Positions 42,912-54,179 are shown, numbered from the stretch's first letter. The stretch: 64,000 nucleotides of DNA from Saccharospirillum alexandrii (GCF_004000275.1 NZ_RCIP01000001.1:922749-986748); one strand, 5' to 3'. A program made the numbers and translations. The notes: a model not told the origin generated them from the sequence alone.

Positions 42912-42941
42912 GGGGGATGGCCTCCTCTAACCTCATCCCCC
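42912..42941. terminator. Hairpin between the convergent apbC and ugd genes
   Basis: GGGGGATG (42912-42919) pairs perfectly with CATCCCCC (42934-42941) around a 14-nt loop in the 57-bp convergent spacer. It may end transcription from both sides, though no T-run is present. Confidence 0.35.
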
Positions 42942-42952
42942 ACGCCAAGCCT

Positions 42953-44284
42953 TTATACCGGGTTCCGGCCCACCGAATAATACTGAATGCCCTTCTTCTG
43001 CATCCGCTTGGGCTCAAACAGGTTGCGGCCATCGAAGATAACCGGGTCGGCCAGTTGTTGTTTAATGGCGTCGAAATCCGGCACCCGGAACGGCTGCCAT
43101 TCCGTCACAATGGCCAGGGCATCGGCGCCTTTGAGCGCAGCTTCTTTGGTGCCACACAGGGTTAACCCCTCTTCATTGCCATAAATGCGCTGAGTTTCTT
43201 CCATGGCTTCGGGGTCGTAGGCCTGCACTTTGGCGCCAGCGGCCCACAACGCTTCCATCAGCACACGACTTGGCGCTTCGCGCATGTCGTCGGTGTTGGG
43301 TTTGAAACTCAGGCCCCACACCGCGAAGGTTTTGCCTTTCAGGTCGCCGTTGTAATGCGCGTTAATCTTGCTGAACAGCGTGGTTTTCTGTTCGTAGTTA
43401 CGCGCCTCTACGGCTTTCAACACCTTGGCGTCGAAGTCGATGCCATCAGCGGTGCGGATCAGCGCCTGAACGTCTTTCGGGAAACATGAGCCGCCGTAGC
43501 CAACGCCGGGGTAAATGAACTGGTAACCAATGCGTGGGTCACTGCCGATGCCGTGGCGCACGGCTTCGATGTCGGCGCCCAGGCGTTCGGCCAGGTTGGC
43601 GATTTCGTTCATGAAGCTGATTTTAGTGGCCAGCATGCAGTTGGCGGCGTATTTGGTCAGCTCGGCGCTGCGCACGTCCATCTGGATGATTTTTTCGTGG
43701 TTGCGATTAAACGGCTCGTACAGCTCGCGCATGGCTTCGATGGAGTCGGCGCTTTCCGTGCCGATGACGATGCGGTCGGGCCGCATGCAGTCGTTTACCG
43801 CCGCGCCTTCTTTCAGGAATTCTGGGTTGGAGACAACATCGAAAGTCAGCTTGGCATCGGAGCGTTTTGCCAGAACATCGCTGATGGCAGCGGTTACTTT
43901 GTCGGCGGTGCCCACCGGGACGGTCGATTTGTTCACCACAATGGTATGGCGGTTCATGTTCTCGGCGATGGTGCGAGCCACGGCCAGCACGTACTTCAGG
44001 TCGGCACTGCCGTCTTCATCGGGCGGGGTACCCACGGCGATGAACTGGATGTCGCCATGGGCGACGGCTGCAGCAGCATCGGTGGTGAAGCTGAGTCGAC
44101 CGGATTCGTGGTTGGCCTTGACCATGGGCTCGAGCCCCGGCTCGTAGATGGGGATGATGCCTTTTTTCAGGTTCTCGACCCGGCTGGCATCGACATCGAC
44201 ACACACGACCTCGTGCCCGGCCTCAGCCAGACAGGTTCCCTGCACCAGGCCGACGTAGCCAATACCAAATACAGTAATCTTCAT
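42953..44284 (-). CDS. ugd: UDP-glucose 6-dehydrogenase
   Basis: 443-residue dehydrogenase: [20 protein letters not shown] at the NAD site, [20 protein letters not shown] in the middle, and [16 protein letters not shown] with the catalytic cysteine. It makes UDP-glucuronate, which the epimerase at 34479-35489 can convert to UDP-galacturonate, and which PssD/E-type transferases may use. Full length. Confidence 0.95.
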   Translation of the reverse strand: MKITVFGIGYVGLVQGTCLAEAGHEVVCVDVDASRVENLKKGIIPIYEPGLEPMVKANHESGRLSFTTDAAAAVAHGDIQFIAVGTPPDEDGSADLKYVLAVARTIAENMNRHTIVVNKSTVPVGTADKVTAAISDVLAKRSDAKLTFDVVSNPEFLKEGAAVNDCMRPDRIVIGTESADSIEAMRELYEPFNRNHEKIIQMDVRSAELTKYAANCMLATKISFMNEIANLAERLGADIEAVRHGIGSDPRIGYQFIYPGVGYGGSCFPKDVQALIRTADGIDFDAKVLKAVEARNYEQKTTLFSKINAHYNGDLKGKTFAVWGLSFKPNTDDMREAPSRVLMEALWAAGAKVQAYDPEAMEETQRIYGNEEGLTLCGTKEAALKGADALAIVTEWQPFRVPDFDAIKQQLADPVIFDGRNLFEPKRMQKKGIQYYSVGRNPV

Positions 44285-44449
44285 TGTTTATCCCTTCACG
44301 TTTCGGGTGTAAGACGGTTTTACGTTGGTTGCGCGCAGTTTACCGCAGGAGGTTGGGGGCTGCGACACCCGATTGCTTGACCTTTACCCAACGACCGATG
44401 TTAGATACACGCCCTTTTTTCAGTGCAGACTTTTGGATGAACGTTATCG

Positions 44450-45322
44450 ATGGGTGAACTCTTTGCCATATTAGCCGCACTGTCGTGGACGCTGGCCGCC
44501 TATGGGTTTCGCCATCTGGGCACTGCCCTGTCGCCGTTGCAGCTGAATTTCTGGAAAGGTCTGCTGGCCTGCGCTGGTTTACTGGTGTTTATCTGGGTTT
44601 CGGGTCAGTGGGTCGCCATTCCGCCCGAAGTATTAACCCCGTTGCTGCTCAGTGGCTTCATTGGCATTACGCTGGGCGATACCTTTATTTTCTCGGCGCT
44701 GAACCGAATTGGTGAACGCACGACGCTGTCGATTGCCGAATCGAGCGCGCCCTTGTTTGCCATAGGCCTGGGCATGTTGTGGCTAAGCGAGTTTTTGACG
44801 CTGTGGCAATGGCTGGGGGCGGCGATGATCATCCCGGCGCTGTTCTGGGTGCTGGAGCCGGAAAATCCGGCGCATCGCAGCCATCCCTTTCTGGGCATGG
44901 CGTTCGCCCTTGGGGCGGCCTTGTGTCAGGCGCTGGGCATGGTGTTTATGCGCGAGGTATTTCTGGCGGTTGATATGCCGGCATCACAGGCGTCGTTTTT
45001 GCGGCTGGCGGCCGGCATTACCGCCATTCCCCTGATCATCGGCTTGCAACGCAAGGCATTCTGGCCCCGGTTGACAGGCCGCCAATGGGCAATTCTGGCG
45101 CTGAGTACCTTTGTGGGTACGCTGCTGGCTATCTGGTTTCAGCAATTGGCGGTTAAACGTACCGAGGCCGGTGTGGTGCAAACCCTGATCGCAACCTGCG
45201 CCATAATGGCGTTTTCGATTGACCGGATACGCGGGCATCGCGCCAGTCGCAAGGCCTGGGGCGGCATGTTGCTGGCGGTGGCGGGTGTGGCGGTGATTGC
45301 GCTAAACGGGGCTACACACTGA
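44450..45322 (+). CDS. EamA/DMT-family transporter
   Basis: 290 residues with about ten hydrophobic segments in two repeats (5+5), typical of EamA-type drug/metabolite transporters. GLLACAGLLVFIW, SAPLFAIGLGMLWLSEFLTLWQW and the C-terminal WGGMLLAVAGVAVIALNG illustrate the repeats. The substrate is unknown. Divergent from ugd; it stands alone ahead of the rsx operon. Confidence 0.85.
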   Translation: MGELFAILAALSWTLAAYGFRHLGTALSPLQLNFWKGLLACAGLLVFIWVSGQWVAIPPEVLTPLLLSGFIGITLGDTFIFSALNRIGERTTLSIAESSAPLFAIGLGMLWLSEFLTLWQWLGAAMIIPALFWVLEPENPAHRSHPFLGMAFALGAALCQALGMVFMREVFLAVDMPASQASFLRLAAGITAIPLIIGLQRKAFWPRLTGRQWAILALSTFVGTLLAIWFQQLAVKRTEAGVVQTLIATCAIMAFSIDRIRGHRASRKAWGGMLLAVAGVAVIALNGATH

Positions 45323-45396
45323 CCTCTGCCGATCGTTTGTGGCACCAACGTTTTATAACCATAACCAAACACACTAAACCGATTCCGCCAATTACC

Positions 45397-45425
45397 TTGT
45401 TAGCTATATAACAATTCACGATAAT
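45397..45425 (+). promoter_or_regulatory. Predicted sigma70 promoter of the rsx operon
   Basis: TTGTTA (45397-45402), a 17-bp spacer, and GATAAT (45420-45425), 50 bp upstream of the rsxA start in an otherwise AT-rich spacer. Confidence 0.5.
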
Positions 45426-45474
45426 AGCGGTCTATTTTCTTATCACCCCATACACCGTTAAGGCCGTCTTTTAG

Positions 45475-46059
45475 ATGAGCGACTACCTGCTTTTGCTGGT
45501 TGGCACCATTCTGGTTAACAACTTTGTTCTGGTTCAGTTTCTCGGGCTGTGCCCCTTTATGGGCGTGTCGAGCAAGCTGGAGACGGCCGTGGGCATGTCG
45601 GCCGCGACAACCTTTGTGCTGACGCTCTCCTCGGTGGCAAGCTATGTGGTGTACACCTGGTTGCTCGAACCACTGGGGTTAACCTACCTCAGAACCATCA
45701 GCTTTATTCTGGTGATCGCCTTTATGGTGCAATTTACCGAGATGCTGGTGCGCAAGACCAGCCCGCTGCTGTACCGGGTGCTGGGCATCTTTCTACCGCT
45801 GATCACCACCAACTGTGCGGTACTTGGGGTGGCGTTGCTGAACATCAGCCGCCAAAACAGTTTGATTGAAAGCTTTTTATACGGCTTTGGCGCGGCCGTC
45901 GGCTTTTCGCTGGTGCTGGTGCTGTTTGCCGCCATGCGTGAACGGCTGGCGGTGGCCGATGTGCCGGTGCCGTTTCAGGGCGCGGCCATTGGGCTGGTGG
46001 CGGCGGGCATTATGTCGCTCGCCTTTATGGGTTTCTCTGGTCTGGTGACGTTGGGGTAA
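45475..46059 (+). CDS. rsxA: Electron transport complex subunit RsxA
   Basis: 194-residue integral membrane subunit with six hydrophobic helices. The N-terminal [20 protein letters not shown] and the central [16 protein letters not shown] hold the paired cysteines conserved in RsxA/RnfA/NqrE. First gene of rsxABCDGE, followed by rsxB after 3 bp. The complex moves electrons from NADH to ferredoxin or to SoxR reduction, coupled to ion movement. Confidence 0.95.
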   Translation: MSDYLLLLVGTILVNNFVLVQFLGLCPFMGVSSKLETAVGMSAATTFVLTLSSVASYVVYTWLLEPLGLTYLRTISFILVIAFMVQFTEMLVRKTSPLLYRVLGIFLPLITTNCAVLGVALLNISRQNSLIESFLYGFGAAVGFSLVLVLFAAMRERLAVADVPVPFQGAAIGLVAAGIMSLAFMGFSGLVTLG

Positions 46060-46062
46060 TTT

Positions 46063-46644
46063 ATGTGGATCGCGGTTGTCACCCTGCTCATTCTGGCCGC
46101 TGTGCTTGGCGGCTTGCTTGGTTTTGCTTCGGTGCGGTTCCGGCCCGAGGGGAACCCCATTGTCGATAACATCGACGACATTCTGCCGCAAACCCAGTGT
46201 GGCCAGTGCGGCTACCCGGGTTGCCGCCCCTATGCCGAAGCCATTGCCAATGGCGACAAGATCAATAAGTGCCCGCCCGGCGGCGAAGCCACCATTCAGG
46301 CCCTGGCCGACCTGCTCGATGTAGAACCCGAACCGCTCGATGCCGAACATGGTGTAGAGAAAGGCCGCACCGTCGCGGTGATTCGCGAAGATGAATGCAT
46401 TGGCTGCACCAAATGCATTCAGGCCTGCCCGGTCGATGCCATTCTGGGCGCGGCCAAACAGATGCACACCGTGATCGAAAGCGAATGCACCGGCTGCGAC
46501 CTGTGCGTCGAGCCCTGCCCGGTCGACTGCATTGATATGGTGCCCATTGAAGTCACCCTGCGCAGCTGGCACTGGGACAAACCCGAACCCGGGGTTAGCC
46601 TGATCGCGACCGATCAGCCTTCAGACCGGGAGCGTGCCGCATGA
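46063..46644 (+). CDS. rsxB: Electron transport complex iron-sulfur subunit RsxB
   Basis: 193-residue protein with one N-terminal membrane helix, a first cluster motif CGQCGYPGC, and two ferredoxin-type motifs [12 protein letters not shown] and [12 protein letters not shown], giving three [4Fe-4S] clusters. It passes electrons between RsxC and the membrane part. The stop overlaps the rsxC start by 4 bp. Confidence 0.95.
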   Translation: MWIAVVTLLILAAVLGGLLGFASVRFRPEGNPIVDNIDDILPQTQCGQCGYPGCRPYAEAIANGDKINKCPPGGEATIQALADLLDVEPEPLDAEHGVEKGRTVAVIREDECIGCTKCIQACPVDAILGAAKQMHTVIESECTGCDLCVEPCPVDCIDMVPIEVTLRSWHWDKPEPGVSLIATDQPSDRERAA

Positions 46645-48452
46645 CTGCCCAGGCTGTAATCGTGACCGACAAGGTGTTTTCGCTGAAAGGCGGTATTCAC
46701 CCGGATGAACGCAAAACACTCTCAAACACCACTCCCATCACCGAGGTGCCGCTGCCTTCAGTCTTGGTGTTGCCGCTGACCATGCATCTGGGCGCTCCGG
46801 CCGACCCGGTGGTATCCGTCGGGTCTACGGTACGCAAAGGCGACGTACTGGCAACAGCCGTTGGCGGCATAAGCGCGGCCGTGCATGCGCCCACATCGGG
46901 CCGTATCTGTGCCATTGAAGACCGCGTAATCGCCCATGAATCCGGTTTGCCGGCCCCCTGCATTCTGCTCGAAGCCGATGGCGAGGACGACTGGCGCAAC
47001 CGTAACGGGCTGCCCAACTGGCGCGAGCAACCGATTGATGATCTGATTCAGCGCCTGCGCGATTGCGGCGTGGTTGGCCAGGGTGGCGCCGGCTTCCCGA
47101 CCGATGTGAAATACCGCAACAAACACAAGCCGATCACTACCCTGCTGATTAACGCCGCCGAGTGCGAACCCTACATCACCGCCGACGACCGCCTGATGCG
47201 CGAACGCGCCGATGAGGTTCTGCAAGGTGCCGTCATCGCCAAACATTTGCTCGCGGCCAACACGATTCGACTTGGCATTGAGGACAACAAGCCGCAGGCA
47301 CTGGCCGCCATGCGCGAAGCCGCTGACCGCCTGGGGATCGACCTGCGCATCAATGTGGTGCCGACGAAATACCCAAGCGGCGGCGAACGTCAGTTGATTC
47401 AACTGGTCACCGGCCAGGAAGTACCTCGCGGTGGTTTGCCGAGCGATCTGGGCATTGTGTGCCAGAACGTGGGTACCCTGGCCAGCATCTACCGGGCCAT
47501 TGTGTTTGATGAACCTCTTATCAGCCGGGTGACTACCGTGACCGGTGAGGCCGTAGACGCGCCGGGCAATTACGAGGTACGTATTGGCACCCCCATCGAG
47601 ACGGTACTGAACCAGGCCGGTGTTCACCTGAAAAAAGCGGACCGGGTGATCATGGGTGGCCCGATGATGGGCTTTGCCATTCCCGACATTACCGCGCCAC
47701 TGATGAAAACCACCAACTGCCTGCTGGTGCCCACGCGCAAGGAACTGCCCCGGCCCATGCCGGATAACCCCTGCATTCGCTGCGGCTTGTGCGAACAAGC
47801 CTGCCCGGTCAATCTGCTGCCACAGCAGCTGTTCTGGGCGTCAAAACACCGGGATCTCGACGCCGCCGAATTGCATTCGATCAACGATTGCATCGAATGC
47901 GGTGCCTGCGCCTATGTGTGCCCAAGCCGAATTCCGCTGGTGCAATATTACCGCTACGCCAAGGGTGAATTGCGCAACGAACAGGAAGAGCAGATCAAAT
48001 CGGAACGGGCCCGGGCGCGCTTTGAAGCCCGCCAGGCCCGGCTGGAAAAAGAGCGTCTGGAGAAAGAGGCCCGCCGCAAAGCCCGCGCCAAAGCGGCGGC
48101 CGAAGCCCGTGCCGCCAAGGCTGAAAACGGCAGCGGCGAGCCCGATGCCCAGGACGATGCCATCAAAGCCGCCATGGCGCGCGCCAAGGCAAAAAAGGCC
48201 GGTGCTGCACAGAACACAGCAGAACTGAGCCGGGAAGACCTTGAAAAAGCGCTGGAACTGGCGGCAACCAAAGTCAAAAAAGCCAATGAGCGGCTTGTGG
48301 TCGCCGAACAGGAATCGCCGGATATGGTGCCCGCACTGCGCAAGGCGCTGACCAAACTGGAAGAGAAACATCGTACGGCCCAAGCCGCACTGGACAACGC
48401 CGCTCATGGCGAACCGACCCGTACCGACGCCAAAAAGGAAACCGATTCATGA
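46641..48452 (+). CDS. rsxC: Electron transport complex subunit RsxC
   Basis: 603-residue peripheral subunit that binds NADH and [14 protein letters not shown] and [11 protein letters not shown] are the nucleotide/flavin segments; [14 protein letters not shown] and [12 protein letters not shown] bind two [4Fe-4S] clusters. From about residue 445 a Lys/Glu/Ala-rich coiled-coil tail follows, as often in Rsx/Rnf of gammaproteobacteria; here it is of moderate length. Overlaps both neighbours. Confidence 0.94.
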   Translation: MTAQAVIVTDKVFSLKGGIHPDERKTLSNTTPITEVPLPSVLVLPLTMHLGAPADPVVSVGSTVRKGDVLATAVGGISAAVHAPTSGRICAIEDRVIAHESGLPAPCILLEADGEDDWRNRNGLPNWREQPIDDLIQRLRDCGVVGQGGAGFPTDVKYRNKHKPITTLLINAAECEPYITADDRLMRERADEVLQGAVIAKHLLAANTIRLGIEDNKPQALAAMREAADRLGIDLRINVVPTKYPSGGERQLIQLVTGQEVPRGGLPSDLGIVCQNVGTLASIYRAIVFDEPLISRVTTVTGEAVDAPGNYEVRIGTPIETVLNQAGVHLKKADRVIMGGPMMGFAIPDITAPLMKTTNCLLVPTRKELPRPMPDNPCIRCGLCEQACPVNLLPQQLFWASKHRDLDAAELHSINDCIECGACAYVCPSRIPLVQYYRYAKGELRNEQEEQIKSERARARFEARQARLEKERLEKEARRKARAKAAAEARAAKAENGSGEPDAQDDAIKAAMARAKAKKAGAAQNTAELSREDLEKALELAATKVKKANERLVVAEQESPDMVPALRKALTKLEEKHRTAQAALDNAAHGEPTRTDAKKETDS

Positions 48453-49477
48453 CGGGGCTTAATCTGACCTCACCGCACGTGACCGGTCGCACCTCCGTCA
48501 GATGGGTGATGGGCTGGGTGTTGCTGGCCCTGGTGCCGGGCTGGATAGTGCTGATCGTCAGCTTCAGCCTTGGCTATGCCATTAATATGGTGCTGGCGTT
48601 ACTGACAGCGCTGATCGCCGAGGCGCTGCTGCTGGCCTGGCGTGGCCGACCGGTGATGTTCTTTTTGAAAGACCTGAGCGCACTGGTGACCGCGGCCCTG
48701 CTCGCGCTGGCGCTGCCGCCGCTGGCACCCTGGTGGCTAACCGTTTTGGGCACGATGATCGCCATTGTGTTCGCCAAACAACTGTTCGGTGGGCTGGGCA
48801 ACAACCCGTTCAACCCGGCCATGGTTGCCTATGCCCTGCTGCTGGTGTCGTTGCCGCTGTACATGACCACGCGCTGGGCCAGCCCCGATTTTTCGCTCCC
48901 GATCGCTGATACATTGGCGATTATTTTCGCGGGCCAGACCCCGGTCGATGGCGCAACGGGTGCCACCCCGCTGGATGTCTATAAGCTGGATATCTCGCGG
49001 CTAACCTCAGCTGAAGTGCTGCAATCGCCCATTTTCGGCAGCTGGGTCGCCGAAGGCTGGGATGTGGCCAACCTGGCGTTTCTGGCTGGCGGCGGTCTCT
49101 TGCTGTGGAAGCGCATCATCACCTGGCACATCCCGGTCAGCTTTCTGGCGGGCCTTGGCATTATGGCACTCTTGTTCAGCGGCGATGCCGACGTGCGCAC
49201 GCCGATCGACCTGCACCTGTTTGCCGGGGCCACCATGCTGGGCGCCTTCTTCATCGCCACAGACCCGGTCAGTGCGGCAACGAGCAACCGGGGCAAGCTG
49301 GTGTATGGCGCTGGCATTGGCGTGCTGATCTACCTGATTCGAACCTGGGGCAATTACCCCGATGCGGTGGCTTTTGCCGTGTTGCTGATGAACTTTGCCG
49401 CCCCGCTGATTGACCATTACACCCGCCCTCGCGTTTACGGCCACGACAAATCGGTGAAAGGCTTCAAGAATGACTGA
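48449..49477 (+). CDS. rsxD: Electron transport complex subunit RsxD
   Basis: 342-residue membrane protein with about nine hydrophobic helices. GATGATPLD is the motif in which a threonine carries covalently bound FMN in RnfD/NqrB, and [16 protein letters not shown] and FIATDPVSA are further family marks. Overlaps rsxC by 4 bp and rsxG by 8 bp. Confidence 0.94.
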   Translation: MTGLNLTSPHVTGRTSVRWVMGWVLLALVPGWIVLIVSFSLGYAINMVLALLTALIAEALLLAWRGRPVMFFLKDLSALVTAALLALALPPLAPWWLTVLGTMIAIVFAKQLFGGLGNNPFNPAMVAYALLLVSLPLYMTTRWASPDFSLPIADTLAIIFAGQTPVDGATGATPLDVYKLDISRLTSAEVLQSPIFGSWVAEGWDVANLAFLAGGGLLLWKRIITWHIPVSFLAGLGIMALLFSGDADVRTPIDLHLFAGATMLGAFFIATDPVSAATSNRGKLVYGAGIGVLIYLIRTWGNYPDAVAFAVLLMNFAAPLIDHYTRPRVYGHDKSVKGFKND

Positions 49478-50183
49478 CGAAACCGATAACAACGCACAAC
49501 CGGACACCGGCGCCGAAGCACCCATCACGCTGACGCAGGCGATTCGCCGCAGTGCCATCGGTCTGGGCATTTTTGCTGTGTTCACGGCGGGCATTATTGC
49601 CGTTACCCAGACGTTGACGGCCGACCGCATAGATGCGAACCAGCGCGAATTCGAAGCCCGCGCTCTCTATGAACTGGTACCCGAACGACTGCGCGACAAC
49701 GACTTGCTGGAAACCGCATACTCGGTAAATCTACCAGCGTTAACTGAGACCACTCAACTGCGACTGAATCGTGAGGCAACCTGGTACCAGGCAAGAAAAG
49801 ATGAAGAGGTCACTGCGGTTATTCTGCCCTTTGTTGCACCCGAGGGTTATACCGAACCCATTCGACTGGTGGCCGCCATTGATGCCAGTGGCACTTTGCT
49901 TGGGGTACGGGTCATCACCCACAAGGAAACACCGGGCCTGGGTGACCAGATAGAAACCAGCAAATCGGACTGGATATTCAGTTTCGACGGCCAGTCGTTC
50001 GAGACGATTGAGCCCGATCAGTGGCAGGTAAAAAAAGACGGCGGCGCCTTCGACCAGATGACCGGGGCCACCATCACCCCCCGCGCCATCGTGCGCGCCG
50101 TGGCCAGAACACTGACGTTCTTCGAGACCAACCGGGCGGTGCTGCTGAGCACCGACCCTGACACCACCGGAGTCGATTCATGA
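49470..50183 (+). CDS. rsxG: Electron transport complex subunit RsxG
   Basis: 237-residue subunit with one N-terminal membrane helix and a periplasmic flavin domain. [14 protein letters not shown] holds the threonine that carries FMN, and [12 protein letters not shown] is conserved in the family. A Thr/Asp-rich N-terminal extension precedes the helix. ATGA overlap with rsxE. Confidence 0.93.
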   Translation: MTDETDNNAQPDTGAEAPITLTQAIRRSAIGLGIFAVFTAGIIAVTQTLTADRIDANQREFEARALYELVPERLRDNDLLETAYSVNLPALTETTQLRLNREATWYQARKDEEVTAVILPFVAPEGYTEPIRLVAAIDASGTLLGVRVITHKETPGLGDQIETSKSDWIFSFDGQSFETIEPDQWQVKKDGGAFDQMTGATITPRAIVRAVARTLTFFETNRAVLLSTDPDTTGVDS

Positions 50184-50914
50184 GCGACACGACCCCCACC
50201 AAAAGCACAGCCTCGGCCCGCGAGCTGACACGCAACGGCTTGTGGAACAACAACGCTGCCCTGGTGCAACTGCTGGGCCTGTGCCCCCTGCTCGCGGTTA
50301 CCGGTTCGGTGGTAAACGCGCTTGGGTTGGGTATTGCCACCATGGTGGTGCTGGTCGGTTCCAACACGGCGGTCTCACTGATTCGCCATTACGTGCCGGA
50401 CTCGGTGCGGTTGCCAGCCTTTGTGATGATCATCGCTTCCTTTACGACCTGCGCTGAATTGTTGATGCAGGCGTTCACCTACGAGCTTTATCAGGTGCTG
50501 GGTATCTTCATTCCGTTGATCGTCACCAATTGCACCATTCTCGGCCGCGCCGATGCCTTTGCCCGCAAGAATCCGGTACTGCCGGCAATGCTCGATGGCT
50601 TTATGATGTCACTGGGGTTTCTGGCGGTGTTGATAGTGCTCGGTGGTCTGCGTGAACTGATTGGCCAGGGCACCCTGTTTACCAATATGGATCTGATTTT
50701 TGGGCCCGTTGCAGAAAGCTGGGAAATCACTCTGTTTCCCAATTATCCGGATTTTCTGTTTGCCGTTTTGCCGCCCGGCGCTTTCGTGGGCTTGGGTTTG
50801 TTAATTGCGGTGAAGAACCGGGTGGACTCGGGTATCGAAAAACGAAAGGCCGCAAAAGCCGAGAAGCCGGTTGCTGGCTCCAAACGCGTGCGGGTAACTG
50901 GGAGCATCAGTTAG
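50180..50914 (+). CDS. rsxE: Electron transport complex subunit RsxE
   Basis: 244-residue membrane protein paralogous to Rsx[24 protein letters not shown] and [17 protein letters not shown] contain the conserved cysteines. About six helices and a basic C-terminal tail. Last rsx gene; nth follows after 7 bp, the usual order in gammaproteobacteria. Confidence 0.94.
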   Translation: MSDTTPTKSTASARELTRNGLWNNNAALVQLLGLCPLLAVTGSVVNALGLGIATMVVLVGSNTAVSLIRHYVPDSVRLPAFVMIIASFTTCAELLMQAFTYELYQVLGIFIPLIVTNCTILGRADAFARKNPVLPAMLDGFMMSLGFLAVLIVLGGLRELIGQGTLFTNMDLIFGPVAESWEITLFPNYPDFLFAVLPPGAFVGLGLLIAVKNRVDSGIEKRKAAKAEKPVAGSKRVRVTGSIS

Positions 50915-50921
50915 CGGAATC

Positions 50922-51572
50922 ATGAACAAAGCCAAACGAACCGACATATTCAGCCGCCTGCGCGCCGCCAACCCCAACCCGGAGACCGAGCTGAATTACA
51001 GCACACCGTTTGAGTTGCTGGTGGCGGTGGTGTTGTCGGCCCAGGCGACCGACAAAGGGGTGAACAAGGCCACCGACAAACTCTACCCGGTCGCCAACAC
51101 GCCGCAGTCCATTGTTGAGTTAGGTGTCGATGGATTGAAGGATTACATCAAAACCATTGGCCTGTTTAACAGCAAAGCAGACAACGTGCACAAGTTGTGT
51201 CAGTTGCTGCTCGAACAGCACAGTGACCTGAACCTCGAAGCCGGCGAAATTCCGAACGATCGAGCCGCTCTGGAAGCACTGCCCGGTGTCGGCCGTAAAA
51301 CCGCCAATGTGGTGCTGAACACCGCCTTTGGCCAGCCCACCATGGCGGTAGACACCCATATTTTCCGTGTCGCCAACCGCACGCGTATTGCACCGGGCAA
51401 GAATGTGGTTGAGGTCGAACAGCGACTGTTGAGACTGATACCTGCGGAGTTTTTGATGGACGCCCACCACTGGCTGATTCTACACGGGCGCTACACCTGC
51501 ACGGCCCGCAAACCTCGTTGCGGTGCCTGCATTATTGAAGATTTGTGCGAGTTCAAAGACAAAACAGAATGA
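50922..51572 (+). CDS. nth: Endonuclease III (DNA glycosylase/AP lyase)
   Basis: 216-residue base-excision repair enzyme. The helix-hairpin-helix is LPGVGRKTANVVLN, followed by VDTHIFRVANR with the catalytic aspartate; LSAQATDKGVNKAT contains the Gln/Ala segment of the active site. The C-terminal cysteines in CTARKPRCGACIIEDLC bind a [4Fe-4S] cluster. Complete, and probably cotranscribed with rsx. Confidence 0.95.
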   Translation: MNKAKRTDIFSRLRAANPNPETELNYSTPFELLVAVVLSAQATDKGVNKATDKLYPVANTPQSIVELGVDGLKDYIKTIGLFNSKADNVHKLCQLLLEQHSDLNLEAGEIPNDRAALEALPGVGRKTANVVLNTAFGQPTMAVDTHIFRVANRTRIAPGKNVVEVEQRLLRLIPAEFLMDAHHWLILHGRYTCTARKPRCGACIIEDLCEFKDKTE

Positions 51573-51623
51573 TCTGTATTAAGCTGATTACGACAATGGA
51601 ACCCGGAACAGGATGTTCACCCC

Positions 51624-52553
51624 ATGCAGTACCTGACTCTGGCCCTGGATGCCAGCTGCGATTTGCCAAAGGCCATTTATCAGCGCTTTGATCTGGCCAC
51701 CCTGCCCGTAACCTGGTTAGCAAATCCAGCCGTGCTGCCACCCGATGACCGCAGCAAGGCCATAACGGATGCCTGGTATCAGACAGCAGACCACCCCACC
51801 CGCGATGCATTGCCCGAGCTGCATCAGGATACCCACCTCAGCCAACGTTTGAACGACAGCTGGTTGCTGCAGAGCGACGGCACCCTGGTTATTACGCCGG
51901 CAAAGCATCGTCACCCTGGCTACCACCACTGGAATCATCAGGCCGCCACCCTGCAACCACAGCTCGACCGCCTGCGGCATGCCGCGAACCTGCACAGCCA
52001 TTTCAGATTGCGCGTTATGGACAGCGGCCATACGCTGGCGGCTTACGGGTTGCTGGTTCAGGAGATCGCCCATTTGCATCGCGATCAGGGGCTCACCATT
52101 GATAAACTGCGTCTGCCTCTGCTGGCCTTTGCCCCCAGAATTCGACACTTCTACAGTGTGCCGGCGTTTGCCAACCCGATGCTGTTCCCTCACAACCCGA
52201 CTTTCCCACCACTGAACTGGCTGAAACGATCCATCATGGCTCACCAGAAGACGTTTCCCGTCTTTCAGGTTCTGGATGGTGAAGACACCATGGTTCAACG
52301 CGCAACCGATGAAGACCCGATCACCCCAATCGTCGATCTGGTCCAGGCAGCATTGGAAGAAAGCCGGTTAAGTCACTCAGCCGTTAATGCCAGCTTCGCG
52401 GGAGACATAGAGCCTTTGCAGCAGCACCCGGCTATTCGACGCCTTCACCAAATAGTGACTGCCCAGGGAGGCAACCTTTGGTTGAGCCCAATGGCCGGGT
52501 CATCTGCCTGTCTGTTCGGGCGCAGTGCATTTTCGCTTGCGCTGGTTAACTGA
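51624..52553 (+). CDS. DegV-like lipid-binding protein
   Basis: 309-residue protein with a DegV/FakB-type outline: LALDASCDLPKAIYQRFDLATLPVTW at the N-terminus, a long loop, FRLRVMDSGHTLAAYGLLVQE in the middle, and a second domain ending in WLSPMAGSSACLFG. Members bind a fatty acid and pass it on to kinases. The sequence is divergent and a fatty-acid kinase partner is not in the window, so the function remains open. Confidence 0.65.
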   Translation: MQYLTLALDASCDLPKAIYQRFDLATLPVTWLANPAVLPPDDRSKAITDAWYQTADHPTRDALPELHQDTHLSQRLNDSWLLQSDGTLVITPAKHRHPGYHHWNHQAATLQPQLDRLRHAANLHSHFRLRVMDSGHTLAAYGLLVQEIAHLHRDQGLTIDKLRLPLLAFAPRIRHFYSVPAFANPMLFPHNPTFPPLNWLKRSIMAHQKTFPVFQVLDGEDTMVQRATDEDPITPIVDLVQAALEESRLSHSAVNASFAGDIEPLQQHPAIRRLHQIVTAQGGNLWLSPMAGSSACLFGRSAFSLALVN

Positions 52554-52576
52554 GCGAATTTGTGGAATAACGCAGG

Positions 52577-53014
52577 CTATTTTTCACCGCTGGCGTCGTT
52601 CGTCTCACCTTGCTGCAGCAATTGCAAAAACGACTGTCCCAGCAATTCATCCACCGTACCGTCACGCAGGCGGTGATTTCTCAGGTATTGATACAGCGCG
52701 ATGATGTGTTTCAGGGTGTCGGTATCGGGGATGTGAAAATCGGTAGCTCGGGGTTCGTTCGCGAAGATACGCAGGGCTGACTGCAGTGCGTCGATGGCGA
52801 CTTCAGGTGCTGCATCAAATGGCAGGCCTTCGCCACTGGCCAGCCAGACCAGAGAGCATTGGCTGGCTCGAGCTATCTGGTGTGCCCGCGACAGCGAAGG
52901 TTCTGAGCCGTTCAGATACTTGCGAATCAGACTTTCGCTGAGGCCGACCGAGCGTGCAAACTCACTGACAGTGCGGCCTGCAATCAGTATTTTCAGGCGA
53001 TCGGCAAACGTCAT
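52577..53014 (-). CDS. XRE-family helix-turn-helix regulator
   Basis: 145 residues. The N-terminal DNA-binding domain is RTVSEFARSVGLSESLIRKYLNG followed by SLSRAHQIARASQCSLVWLASG, the phage-repressor type. The C-terminal half is helical without a recognised ligand domain. Its ATG overlaps the stop of the DUF4062 gene by one base (TGATG), so the pair is coupled, and it may regulate that gene. Confidence 0.82.
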   Translation of the reverse strand: MTFADRLKILIAGRTVSEFARSVGLSESLIRKYLNGSEPSLSRAHQIARASQCSLVWLASGEGLPFDAAPEVAIDALQSALRIFANEPRATDFHIPDTDTLKHIIALYQYLRNHRLRDGTVDELLGQSFLQLLQQGETNDASGEK

Positions 53015-54009
53015 CAGGCTTCGCGGCGACTGGCCATGGCCGGAACGGTTTTCAGTGCCACCGACTCACCGGTGTCGGTAAGGCTCCAGCGGCCGAGGTT
53101 GTCGAACTGAATCAGCGACATGGAATGCAATTGCAGCTTAACTTCATCTAGAGCCGCTCGTTCGAGTTTCACGTCGGCCACCGCATGGCTGCCCTGCCAG
53201 CGACGCTTGACGTCGACCAGTGCCAGCGGCTGCAGATACTCGGCCAGTAGCGCGTTGACGCGGGTTTCGGTAACCGGGGTTAACAGGGGTGCAGCCAGCC
53301 AGGTGAAGACCGTTTTCCAGGAAACGGAGACGCTGCCAGTCAGCACCTTTAGCTGCCCTTCACGAAACGCCTTGCAACTGAACTGGCTGTGCCAGACCGA
53401 CCGGGGGTTGGTCAGTGCCGACAAATCAGCGGCGGCACGCGAAGAACGGCCAGCAGACAATTCCTGTTTCAGCCGCTCTACTTCAGCCCGCAATGCACTC
53501 AGCTCGGCAGACGATTCAGTCACGGCGCCTGCTTTTTGCCAACCCGGCGCCGGATGCTCTTCCATCACCTGCTCGATGGCGCGCTCAGTGACATCACGCA
53601 GCGTTTCTTCGCCGTCCCACTCGTAATAGATACCGGTCTTCAGCAAACCAACCAGCTGATTCAGCCGGGTTTTATCGATGTCGCTGGGGCTGGGAATGTC
53701 ATGGCCGGTGTAGATCAGGGCAACGGGCGTTTTGTGCTGGGCGCGAACCGTGGCGTAAGTTTGATGCAGATAGCCGACGCCTTGCTCCGTCAATGGGCCG
53801 TATTCATTGCCGACCAGCAGAAACACATAATCGGCATCGCTTAAGGCAAGTTGGTTCAGTTTCCAGAGGTAATTCGCAGAGACGGCCGGAAACGGCAGAC
53901 CGGTAGGAACACACTGTTGTGCCATGATGGCCTCAAACAGCACATTGCGTTCCTTTACGAGGTGACGTTCGAGCGACGCCACCATGATCAGTTTTCGTGT
54001 TTCAGACAT
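53014..54009 (-). CDS. DUF4062-type protein with C-terminal winged-helix-like part
   Basis: 331 residues. The N-terminal 110 residues match DUF4062: KLIMVASLERHLVKERNVLFEAIMAQ, then LALSDADYVFLLVGNEYG and VGYLHQTYATVRA. The domain is related to TIR/nucleoside-hydrolase-like folds and is common at the N-terminus of NTPase-type defence proteins. A short coiled coil (residues about 175-195) joins it to a C-terminal part that may be winged-helix. No NTPase domain is fused, which is unusual. The start at 54009 omits an upstream extension lacking similarity. Role unknown; a signalling or defence role is possible. Confidence 0.65.
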   Translation of the reverse strand: MSETRKLIMVASLERHLVKERNVLFEAIMAQQCVPTGLPFPAVSANYLWKLNQLALSDADYVFLLVGNEYGPLTEQGVGYLHQTYATVRAQHKTPVALIYTGHDIPSPSDIDKTRLNQLVGLLKTGIYYEWDGEETLRDVTERAIEQVMEEHPAPGWQKAGAVTESSAELSALRAEVERLKQELSAGRSSRAAADLSALTNPRSVWHSQFSCKAFREGQLKVLTGSVSVSWKTVFTWLAAPLLTPVTETRVNALLAEYLQPLALVDVKRRWQGSHAVADVKLERAALDEVKLQLHSMSLIQFDNLGRWSLTDTGESVALKTVPAMASRREA

Positions 54010-54179
54010 GCTTGCTAACCACCTGCCCCATCCATGTTCGCAGAACCCTGTGATGAACTCGGACCCTTGCAAGCGCTTCTGGCAAAAGTCCACTAAAAAG
54101 TCCGGTTAGAAGTATAACACAGCGTCCGGCGAACATGCCTCTATTCACGTATTCAAGCCTCGGCCATAGCTCTCTGGCA

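Noticed and set aside
46758-47798. Open frame of 346 codons opposite rsxC
   Set aside because: Shadow of rsxC; no recognisable domain and no ribosome-binding site.
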